NCBI GenBank assembly: GCA_905479515.1
Contig: CAJQMX010000285.1
Location: 1-5,897, forward strand
Direction of reading: 5' to 3'
Source: an uncultured Parasphingopyxis sp.
GTDB lineage: Bacteria; Pseudomonadota; Alphaproteobacteria; Sphingomonadales; Sphingomonadaceae
DNA length: 5,897 nucleotides
The notes under the pieces were generated by a model. The model was not told the DNA's origin. It made no database searches and saw nothing but the letters and a program-made list of their open reading frames with translations. Below are positions 1 to 5,709 of the stretch, piece after piece; position 1 is the stretch's first letter; the number at the start of each line of letters is the position of its first letter. Position numbers and translations under genes: made by a program.

Positions 1-8
1 TTGAAGAA

Positions 9-28
9 CGGGAAATTTGAAATTCCCG
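9..28. repeat. Short inverted repeat (6-bp arms)
   Basis: CGGGAA (9-14) pairs perfectly with TTCCCG (23-28) across an 8-nt A/T-rich loop. There is no adjacent T-run. It is the first of several hairpins in the left 450 bases; a second small one (CGACT/AGTCG, loop TGC) lies at 107-119. Function unknown. Confidence 0.5.
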
Positions 29-83
29 GGTTGAAGGGAAAAAAGAATATAGCCGCATGCGTCGGCATATGGAGTCCTGAAAA

Positions 84-203
84 ATGAAAATAGTAAAATT
101 TATAAACGACTTGCAGTCGATCACGATGCCTAAGCCAATAAATGATTATGAAGAGGAGAGTGGAAAATCCCGATACATAGAATATCGGGCACGTCCGCCG
201 TAA
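84..203 (+). CDS. Possible 39-aa small ORF, unrecognised
   Basis: An ATG-started ORF of 39 codons ends in TAA. A GGAG lies 9 nt upstream of the ATG, an acceptable ribosome binding site. The product begins MKIVKFINDLQ and ends IEYRARPP; it is charged, with no membrane segment or signal peptide, and I recognise no family. It is the only start-plus-SD combination I find in the first 470 bases, and it is the only possible gene on the plus strand. Its 3' part overlaps the hairpins at 169-209, so the reading frame may be incidental to a structured RNA or DNA element. It could also be the remnant of a longer gene. Confidence 0.25.
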   Translation: MKIVKFINDLQSITMPKPINDYEEESGKSRYIEYRARPP

Positions 204-278
204 GCGGACAAAGGCGCCTCTCAGGCGCTCTGGGGGACGCAGACCTTTTTCTGCGTCCCCCAGTGGCTGCTGAGCAGC
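169..278. repeat. Array of five adjacent perfect stem-loops
   Basis: Five perfect inverted repeats follow one another with only 1-4 nt between them. (1) CCCGATA/TATCGGG, 169-189, loop 7. (2) GTCCGC/GCGGAC, 193-209, loop 5. (3) GCGCCT/AGGCGC, 214-228, loop 3. (4) CTGGGGGACGCAG/CTGCGTCCCCCAG, 230-263, 13 bp with an 8-nt loop. (5) GCTGC/GCAGC, 266-278, loop 3. No T-run follows the long stem on either strand, so this is not a standard terminator. Such packing fits a structured RNA (for example a retron-like or other ncRNA), or hairpins that a single-strand-acting recombinase or replication protein recognises. The sequence does not say which, and the strand is undetermined. Confidence 0.75.
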
Positions 279-332
279 TTGTCAGCAATTATCTTGCATG
301 CTCTTTACAGTTTCTTAATTGTCTCCCAGTTA

Positions 333-360
333 TGGCGAAGCCACGGGGCCGGGCTCGGCC
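333..360. terminator. Two close hairpins, possible weak terminator
   Basis: TGGC-GAA-GCCA (333-343) is followed after 3 nt by GGCCG-GGCT-CGGCC (347-360). Read on the plus strand, the second stem is followed by TCCGCTTTT, a poor but possible terminator tail. Read on the minus strand there is no T-run. The pair may instead belong to the same structured region as the hairpins at 169-278. Confidence 0.3.
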
Positions 361-425
361 TCCGCTTTTCCCCTCTACCCCCTAATTCAATAACCCTTTC
401 ATTACTCGGGTATTGATTTGTAGGT

Positions 426-442
426 GTTCGCGTCTTGCGAAC
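426..442. terminator. Hairpin downstream of the interrupted gene
   Basis: GTTCGC (426-431) and GCGAAC (437-442) form a perfect 6-bp stem with a 5-nt loop. It lies about 30 nt past the stop of the minus-strand gene ending at 473, where a terminator would be expected, but no clear T-run follows on that strand. The palindrome GGTTTTAACC lies between them at 461-470. Confidence 0.3.
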
Positions 443-472
443 TATTGTGATTGCCGCTTCGGTTTTAACCGA

Positions 473-1048
473 TCAATCGGTGACCCAGGCTTTAGGCAAG
501 GTCTGTATATCAAAAATTACATTGGCATCTCCGATCGTGCCGATGACCGGGACCGACAACTGCTTCCGCGTCGTTCGCTTTCCTAGATCCTTGCGGGCGA
601 GGTCGAACCCGTGCTCGTGGTAGGAACATTCGCCATCGCGTATTTCGACATCTCCGTTTATTCTTACATTCATCTCAAGCGGTTCGCTAGTTTGAAGCAC
701 GAGACGGGCCAAGGCTCCTTCTTTCCAAATTCTTCAGTCATCATACACTGTGGCTTCGCCCCATCCGCTTGCGTCGAAAAAGCTGATTTTCATGTCGTCC
801 AGCCGATGCTTGGAATTGTATTTTGACTTATCTATAGCGACATAGATTATGTTCCAGTCCTGTTCAAAAGAGTATTCGGCAATGTCGAATTCCGCTTCTT
901 TGGTCAGTCTGCTGCCTCCCATAACCAGTGTATTCAACCCCGGGCATGGCGTAGCAATGGAGGCACAGAATTCGTTTTCAACTGCGAGCAAGATATCATT
1001 TACACCGCATTGGTAGTCGGATGGGTTAACTGGAATGGTATAGTTCAT
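473..1048 (-). pseudogene. Unrecognised gene interrupted by in-frame TGA
   Basis: The gene starts at the ATG at 1048 (product MNYTIPVNPSD...). An upstream in-frame ATG at 1132 is less likely, because AAAGGAAAG sits 6 nt before 1048 and the extra 28 residues are encoded by leader hairpins. Translation runs 104 codons to ...ATVYDD, meets TGA at 734-736, then continues in the same frame for 86 codons (RIWKEGALARLVLQ...) to a TGA at 473. No convincing new start follows the internal stop: the nearest, TTG at 712, has its AAGGAG only 2 nt away. A single nonsense mutation, perhaps TGG to TGA, is the simplest reading. The 190-residue product would be acidic and soluble, with no membrane segment. I recognise no family. 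If the stop is a true end, the gene encodes a 104-aa protein. Confidence 0.6.
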
Positions 1049-1054
1049 AAGATT

Positions 1055-1063
1055 CTTTCCTTT
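1055..1063 (-). promoter_or_regulatory. Shine-Dalgarno that sets the start at 1048
   Basis: AAAGGAAAG on the minus strand is followed by the 6-nt spacer AATCTT and then ATG. This supports 1048 rather than the in-frame ATG at 1132. Confidence 0.6.
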
Positions 1064-1096
1064 GCGGCTTTGCCGCGCTGAGTGGTTTCGAACCAC
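1064..1096 (-). promoter_or_regulatory. Paired hairpins in the leader of the interrupted gene
   Basis: Two perfect hairpins are separated by 5 nt: GTGGTT/AACCAC (1082-1096, loop 3 nt) and GCGGC/GCCGC (1064-1076, loop 3 nt). The second ends directly at the Shine-Dalgarno sequence of the gene starting at 1048. They could affect translation initiation, or be the old end of another element. The first resembles a tRNA T-arm but has no acceptor partner. Confidence 0.4.
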
Positions 1097-1233
1097 GAAG
1101 CTGGAATTTTTCCTTTCAACTTCATGATTCAAATTTTCTGCTGTTCTGAAAGAATTACTCTCTTCTGAATTACCTATCCCGATGCTGTGCTGCCCCGCAT
1201 CTTACGTCTGACCCGATAGCAGGCCCTAACCCC
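1097..1233. other. Spacer between the two broken genes
   Basis: No start codon with a ribosome binding site, no strong hairpin, and no recognisable gene remnant. It separates the end of the truncated restriction gene from the leader of the next gene, and presumably holds the promoter of the latter. I cannot pick a convincing -35/-10 pair. Confidence 0.4.
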
Positions 1234-1935
1234 CTACCCTCGCCTCGAGCCAAAAATGCTAGTTGCCCCGCATTCTCTGGGCCAACATCGAATCCAAGTT
1301 AACGGATGTCGACTAGCCGATGGATAGACCATCTCGGCCATTGCCAAATCCACGAATGCCGCCTTTTGGATATCCTCGGCAAAAAAGCAGAAGATCAGCC
1401 GCGCCATGAAATGATTCATATTGACGCGCCGCTCGGCGGTGGCCCAATTTGGATTGTCTTGTAGCAGCGTCAAATACAGCCGATTGAGCCGGCTGGTCGC
1501 TCAAATGTCGAAGGAACTTTCGCGGATCTGCTTGACCGTAGTGATACCCGCGAGCGGCAGGAAAAAGCCGAAATGGTTCGGGAAATCAACATAGTCGCAG
1601 TCCACGGTTTCGCCACCGGTCAAGTCCTCGGCATGCAAAGTCTCGCCATCTGTGGCGAGAATGAATTTGGCCTTGGCAGATTGCGTCTTCGGGCTTTCCC
1701 GCAGGGCTTTCAGCGTGCCGTCGACCGTGCCTGTGTCGCAAGTTGCAATATGGATATGATTGCGCTGTAAGACCGCGCCATCCATATTGCTCTGGTCGCT
1801 GTTACCGCTTTTCAGCTGCTTGATCGTGGTGGCTTTATTCCCGAACGCAGCCAGAAATTGATAGGAAAATTCAGCAGCATCAAAGGGCTGTTCGGCCAAT
1901 TCCGATATGGCTTGTTCGATTTCAACTGCATTCAT
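1234..1935 (-). pseudogene. MmeI-like restriction-modification gene, N-terminal fragment
   Basis: The product starts MNAVEIEQAISELAEQPFD. It runs 144 codons through stretches typical of the N-terminal domain of large MmeI-like (type IIG/IIL) class I methyltransferase-endonucleases: FGNKATTIK, HIHIATC, KFILATDGE, and FPNHFGFFLPLAGITTVKQI. TGA at 1501-1503 follows SSFDI, and the same frame resumes as ATSRLNRLYLTLLQDNP and MNHFMARLIFCFFAED, again family-like. Relatives, as I remember them, carry a basic residue at the stop, so CGA to TGA is a plausible lesion. After FFAED (about 1372) similarity is lost, and the frame closes with TAG at 1234. Full-length members have roughly 900 or more residues. 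The whole methyltransferase core (FxGxG-type and NPPY motifs) and target-recognition part are missing. No good Shine-Dalgarno precedes the ATG. It lies 147 nt downstream of the ATPase gene, on the same strand. It is surely non-functional as an R-M enzyme; the family assignment is from memory of sequence patterns. Confidence 0.7.
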
Positions 1936-2082
1936 ATTGCAGCGCTAACTTGGAACGGCAACGGCTGGCAAGAAAGAACGGCTAGAGCATTCAATTATTC
2001 ATACGTTGCTGGGTCGTGATTATCGAAAACAACAGTTTTATTTCGGGCGAATGCAAAATGTCATCGTGCGAATTTGAGGATA
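1936..2082. other. Spacer between ATPase gene and restriction remnant
   Basis: 147 bases with no ORF start supported by a ribosome binding site, no strong hairpin, and no terminator. The restriction gene may once have been transcribed from the ATPase operon or from a promoter here that I cannot identify. Confidence 0.4.
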
Positions 2083-4329
2083 TCAAGTTGTGCACAGGGC
2101 CTTGAGTCCCTGATAGTGAACGGGCGCCAACGTATCTATCATCTCTAACAAAAAGCTAATATTCTTTTTGGTTTCCGCTACAAGAGAAGGGTCGAAGCTT
2201 TTCCCGGTTGGGTGGGACTGGTCGTTCACAAACTTGTAAATTGCTGTTTTTTTGTGTTCATCAAAATGCACCCCCTCAAGCTTCCGATACGAGCTTTTTG
2301 AGGAGGGTGTGTAGAATTCGAGAAACGTCTCTAGCACTTTGCGAGCGATATTGGGCAGATGGTATGCATTAGCGATAGTGCCATCGCACGTGTAGCTGTA
2401 TAACTGCTTAAATAAGTAGTGATACTCAGTAGAATAGTCGCGAAGCAGAGGGTCGAGCGGGATGATAATCGCGTTGCGGGCGTCGGTGTTATCGTTGCAA
2501 CGGATCATATAGTGCCGAGCAGCCTTTTTGTTTTGATTGTGCCAATTCAGCAGTAGCCGAAGAAACTCAAAGTTATGAGTGAGAATGAATACTTGTTTGG
2601 CATTCTTTACGCCGTTTTTCAGGAACGAAAATGCCTGATAGATGGCCGATGCGTCCAGACTGGAAATTGGATCGTCTATTACCACGACGCCTTCGCTCAA
2701 GTTGAAATCCTGATCGCCGAGTTGCACAAGAAAATACACGAACGCGATTGCAGTTTTTTCTCCCTCGCTCAATCGTTTAGCGGGCTTGCCGCTGCGCTCG
2801 ACCCGGTAACCTTCAACATCGGACTCGAACTTAAGGTCACTGCGGCCCAAGAATGTGCGGACATTGCTGGTCAGCTCGGCGCTTGCTGCGTGAGAACTAG
2901 AAACCTTAGCGCGCTTTTCTTCGAATGAGTCTTTGAGGTCGCTCAGACTTCGGGGATCGGCAAAGCCTATTGAACCATCGACTAGCTTCGTGATCTCATT
3001 TGTCACGATATCGATCTTGTCTTGCAGATCCTTCACTGGCACTTTTATGCTTGAGATATAATGTGCTTCGATGCGCTCACGTGCCGCAGCCAAGGTTTCG
3101 GCGAAGGCGTTGGTCTTGGCGTTGTTTTGGTCAACAAGGGAGCATAACGCATCGATCGCGGTGAATAATTTCGAGCAATCTATACAAATATCGACCTCGT
3201 AAGAGACAGCGCGACGATCTAGCTTCTCAACCAAAATGTTCGTCAATTGAATAAGCTGTGCGCGAGCTTCGTTTGCAGCAGCCTCAAACATTGCAGCGGC
3301 ACTATCTACTTGATCGCGAAGTTCCGAATAAAACGCCGGTTTTGGCGGGGGGTTCATGTCATCGATGGCGCGCAGAATATGTCCGGTAAGAGCACGTATC
3401 GCCATTACATCGGCTTTTAGTCGCTGGTCCTCGACTCCGAAATGCTTTGCAAGCTGGCTTAAACGATCCGGTGGAAGCTGCTGTGAGCAGAACTCGCACG
3501 AAGTCGACGCATGCTCGCGGTGGATAGACAAGCCTTCTTCCACCCATTTAGCGATAGCGGGCTGTTCACTCAAACGCGCAAGAGCGCTGCCTTGCGCGGA
3601 GCGCATCGTAAGGGATCGTGTCTGCTCGACGGCAATCTCTACCCATTCCGATAAAGGCCGGGCACTATTATCAGAGAGTAATGCAACCACTGGTTGCCTA
3701 AAGGGTTTGATCAAGTCCTGTTGTTCTTGACGGACGCTCGTGCGATGAAGCTCCAGCTCTCTCTTTGACAGCGTTATTGGCTCTGTAATTTTATCAAATG
3801 CCTTTTCTGAATTTTGCTTACGATAGTTCCGCAATGCTGTTCCGCTCGTGGCCTCACTAATTGTTTTTGCGACCTCGGAAAATAGTTTTCCTTTGGAAAC
3901 TTCATCCCTTTGGATAGTTTCTTTGAATTCCTTGATTTTCAGTTGGCGCGCATCAAATATCGCTTGTTCAGCTAAGGCTTCCTCCGCCAGAACCTTGTTT
4001 TCCTCTCCTACTATCAGAATGGGCCGGAGTGGGCCTTTAAACTGACCGATGTTTGCTTCAATGAAATCGGCATTGAAGACGCGGATCTTGCGGTTGTATG
4101 CAGTCCCTTGATTAAGTTTTCCCGTCTCGACCTTGATCTCGTATGTTAGTTCCGGATAATCGGGGTGGTGGGCTTGATTCAGGGCTCCCAGTAGCCGTGT
4201 CAGCGTAGTTTTCCCCGAAGCATTGTCGCCGTAAATACAATTGTAACGCGCAAAATCGGGAAGATCGTTCGCAGCGATGAAGCTATCAAAAATACCGAGC
4301 TTCGTGATTTTTTTGATGGATTTTAGCAT
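2083..4329 (-). CDS. RloC/PrrC-like AAA_13 ATPase, putative anticodon nuclease
   Basis: A 748-residue soluble ABC-type ATPase. Visible motifs: Walker A GDNASGKT (34-41), signature LSEGEK (520-525), Walker B VVVIDD (548-553), D-loop SSLD (556-559), and H-loop histidine in LTHNF (H585). The intervening 110-510 is helix-rich and coiled-coil-like, with CEFC at 278-281, positioned like the zinc-hook CxxC of RloC and Rad50, and a second CxxC at 382-385. After the ATPase core, HLPNIARKVLETF gives R663-x3-E667, and NDQSH gives H706. This matches the Arg-Glu-His triad of PrrC and RloC anticodon nucleases (R320/E324/H356 in PrrC). Known RloC excises the wobble nucleotide of a tRNA, is controlled by ATP hydrolysis and zinc, and is thought to act in phage exclusion. 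Length fits RloC rather than PrrC (about 400 aa). The ATG directly follows the TAG of the HTH gene, with GGAAGG 8 nt upstream, so the two are probably translationally coupled. Stop is TGA. ATPase assignment is near certain; nuclease activity is inferred. A non-nuclease AAA_13 protein is the alternative. Confidence 0.8.
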   Translation of the reverse strand: MLKSIKKITKLGIFDSFIAANDLPDFARYNCIYGDNASGKTTLTRLLGALNQAHHPDYPELTYEIKVETGKLNQGTAYNRKIRVFNADFIEANIGQFKGPLRPILIVGEENKVLAEEALAEQAIFDARQLKIKEFKETIQRDEVSKGKLFSEVAKTISEATSGTALRNYRKQNSEKAFDKITEPITLSKRELELHRTSVRQEQQDLIKPFRQPVVALLSDNSARPLSEWVEIAVEQTRSLTMRSAQGSALARLSEQPAIAKWVEEGLSIHREHASTSCEFCSQQLPPDRLSQLAKHFGVEDQRLKADVMAIRALTGHILRAIDDMNPPPKPAFYSELRDQVDSAAAMFEAAANEARAQLIQLTNILVEKLDRRAVSYEVDICIDCSKLFTAIDALCSLVDQNNAKTNAFAETLAAARERIEAHYISSIKVPVKDLQDKIDIVTNEITKLVDGSIGFADPRSLSDLKDSFEEKRAKVSSSHAASAELTSNVRTFLGRSDLKFESDVEGYRVERSGKPAKRLSEGEKTAIAFVYFLVQLGDQDFNLSEGVVVIDDPISSLDASAIYQAFSFLKNGVKNAKQVFILTHNFEFLRLLLNWHNQNKKAARHYMIRCNDNTDARNAIIIPLDPLLRDYSTEYHYLFKQLYSYTCDGTIANAYHLPNIARKVLETFLEFYTPSSKSSYRKLEGVHFDEHKKTAIYKFVNDQSHPTGKSFDPSLVAETKKNISFLLEMIDTLAPVHYQGLKALCTT

Positions 4330-5085
4330 CTAACTTACCTTCCCGTCTAACGCCGGAATGATGAAAGGCTGGCCGTGATCGACTTGCACCTCGATGCTAG
4401 TCTCGCCGTATTCTCCTGGGGCCGCGAGTGCAACAATGAACCGCGACGATAACTCACTTGGCTCGTTTTCCGGCGGAAGGGTGTGGCGCTCTGGCAATCT
4501 GCGGAAAAGGGTCGTGTGATAAATCCAGATATCGTTGCCACGCAATAGCACCATGAGCTGCTTTACACGGCGACGCAGGATGATTTCCTCTGTGGACGTT
4601 ATCGTATCCAAGATGCTGCGCTCACTCCAAGTCAATGAAGTGAGGGCCGCAATCAAATCCTCGGCGTATTGAGCCGTCATATCGGTGAGTGGAACCATGA
4701 TTTCACAGACGAAGTCGTTGGATTGGTTCGCCGACTTGATTAGCAAACCCTCATCCATTGTCACGGTTGCAAGGTCGTAATCGAAACGAGGGACAAGCTT
4801 CTCTTTACGAAAGTCGTTAAGGACGGCCTCAAATATATTGTGCTCGGAAGCTGGTAGAATGTTTGTAACGGGTTGGCTCATCGAAATCTGTTCGCGCCTT
4901 ACACCCAGCTCTTTCGCCAATCGATCGAGCGTTTTTACTGATATCGGTGCGTTTTCATTTTCAATTTGACGCAACTTCCGCTCACTGATGCAAATTGCGT
5001 ATGACAGTTCTTTTTGTGTCGAGTTCTTCTCCAAGTTGGAGCGCAACTCTTTAATAAGATGACCATTTGGTGTAACTTGTTTCAT
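4330..5085 (-). CDS. XRE-family HTH protein with unknown C-terminal domain
   Basis: 251 residues from the ATG at 5085 (MKQVTPNGHLIKEL...). An ATG two codons upstream (5091) is possible, but AAAAGGA is 7 nt before 5085 and would almost touch 5091. Residues about 9-66 form an XRE/Cro-type helix-turn-helix: TQKELSYAICISERKLRQIE is the turn and recognition helix, then SVKTLDRLAKELGV. Residues about 80-251 are a mixed, strand-rich domain that I do not recognise; it carries a basic patch ILRRRVKQLM and the stretch GNDIWIYHTTLFRRL. There is no membrane segment. It lies first in the operon, with its TAG abutting the ATPase start. By position it is likely the transcriptional repressor or sensor controlling the putative tRNase. 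Phased WTGCCGRY repeats just upstream are candidate operators. The C-terminal domain could bind the ATPase or a ligand; neither is shown by the sequence. Confidence 0.8.
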   Translation of the reverse strand: MKQVTPNGHLIKELRSNLEKNSTQKELSYAICISERKLRQIENENAPISVKTLDRLAKELGVRREQISMSQPVTNILPASEHNIFEAVLNDFRKEKLVPRFDYDLATVTMDEGLLIKSANQSNDFVCEIMVPLTDMTAQYAEDLIAALTSLTWSERSILDTITSTEEIILRRRVKQLMVLLRGNDIWIYHTTLFRRLPERHTLPPENEPSELSSRFIVALAAPGEYGETSIEVQVDHGQPFIIPALDGKVS

Positions 5086-5106
5086 GCACATTTCCTTTTA
5101 GTTCGT

Positions 5107-5202
5107 CTAAAAGCGCAATAGCAAGCTATTTGGGTGTATAGTCGGCATACCATCGGCAAAGACCGGCATGTAACCGGCAACGGCTTGATCGGTGACCACC
5201 AT
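5107..5202 (-). CDS. 31-aa leader ORF with strong Shine-Dalgarno
   Basis: Minus-strand ATG at 5202, 31 codons, TAG stop at 5107-5109. AGGAGGT lies 9 nt before the ATG, the best ribosome binding site I found in the window. The peptide begins MVVTDQAVAGYMPVFADG and ends NSLLLRF. It ends 21 nt before the HTH start and is in the same frame, separated from it by TAG and TAA, so it cannot be the HTH N-terminus as read here. It may be a regulatory leader peptide, a small protein of the system, or a remnant of a deleted gene. The phased TGCCG repeats lie within it and partly dictate its sequence. No homologue recognised. Confidence 0.45.
   Translation of the reverse strand: MVVTDQAVAGYMPVFADGMPTIHPNSLLLRF
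5141..5180 (-). promoter_or_regulatory. Four helically phased WTGCCGRY repeats
   Basis: On the minus strand four 8-mers fit WTGCCGRY: TTGCCGGT (5173-5180), ATGCCGGT (5162-5169), TTGCCGAT (5152-5159), and ATGCCGAC (5141-5148). The start-to-start steps are 11, 10 and 11 bp, about one DNA turn, so all face the same side of the helix. A fifth near match, TTGCCGTT, is at 5283-5290. They lie 56-95 nt upstream of the HTH start, so autoregulatory operator sites for the HTH protein are the natural guess. They are also coding sequence of the 31-aa leader ORF. Confidence 0.5.
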
Positions 5203-5372
5203 GTGTTTGTGACCTCCTGAACGACATGCGTTCTGACGGTCGAAACATGATGGGTTTTATCAGGTGGCAGCAACTTCACTCTAACGGCAATTGTTGATTA
5301 ATCGCGCAATCTCGAACAGTCATTCCACCGACTGCCAAATTTTGATCTTTTCCCAACCTATAACCGAGCTGA

Positions 5373-5388
5373 ATTATATGATTATAAT
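5373..5388. repeat. AT-rich palindrome with TATAAT on each strand
   Basis: ATTATA (5373-5378) and TATAAT (5383-5388) are perfect inverted repeats around TGAT. It may contain a -10 element for the minus-strand operon; the best -35-like hexamer, TCGAGT with a 17-bp spacer, matches only three consensus positions. Confidence 0.35.
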
Positions 5389-5593
5389 ATGAAAAACTCG
5401 AAACTTATTTGATATCCAAATTAGACATCATCCAAACCAAATCCATGGTGAGCTGTTCTACTCTCAGCGCTTGGCCGGCTATTGACCAGTAAATTATTTT
5501 TCAAATTTCCTTATCACGGTCCGAACCTGCGAAGGGCTCCATTCGCCACCTTGCGGAGCACGACTAGGCCTTTGCAGTATGTCCCATAAATTA

Positions 5594-5602
5594 TGTGGAT
5601 AA
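5594..5602 (-). promoter_or_regulatory. Perfect single DnaA-box match
   Basis: The minus strand reads TTATCCACA, the consensus DnaA box. I see no second box nearby, so it is not an origin by itself. It could be a chance match or a DnaA titration/regulatory site. Confidence 0.3.
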
Positions 5603-5684
5603 ATCAGTGGAAAAACGCAAAATCGCGGTTGCCGACTTGATTCGAAACGGCGCGCGAGTCATGGTGCAAAATCAGAGCCACGAG

Positions 5685-5709
5685 AGGGTGCCACGGCAGG
5701 GTGCCACGG
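5685..5709. repeat. Tandem 12-bp direct repeat
   Basis: AGGGTGCCACGG occurs at 5685-5696 and again at 5698-5709, with one base between. It lies about 60 bp past the tRNA-Gln 3' end, where integrase arm-type sites or island junctions are often found. GGGTG also resembles the tRNA acceptor end (GGGGTGGCA) but is not a full copy. Confidence 0.6.

Noticed and set aside
230..263. Rho-independent terminator
   Set aside because: The 13-bp stem is long enough, but no T-run follows it on either strand.
1082..1096. tRNA T-arm-like sequence, possible tRNA remnant or attachment site
   Set aside because: The sequence beyond the stem has no CCA end or matching acceptor, and it shares only a short TTCGAA core with the tRNA-Gln gene.
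1477..1503. Possible selenocysteine insertion: TGA followed after 5 nt by a perfect 6-bp hairpin
   Set aside because: The hairpin comes from the codons for SRLNRL, which look like ordinary family sequence. The rest of the gene is truncated, and relatives do not, as far as I recall, carry Cys or Sec there.
473..1935. A genetic code in which TGA is read as an amino acid
   Set aside because: The intact ATPase gene ends in TGA at a sensible C-terminus and encodes Trp with TGG, and sequence composition is unlike organisms that reassign TGA.
2575..2928. 117-codon plus-strand ORF inside the ATPase gene
   Set aside because: It lies opposite the conserved ABC signature and Walker B region of the ATPase. 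Its product resembles no family and no ribosome binding site supports it.
3356..3730. 124-codon plus-strand ORF and an overlapping minus-strand frame
   Set aside because: Both are antisense or out-of-frame shadows of the ATPase coding region, rich in Cys/Arg/Ser as expected of a wrong frame.
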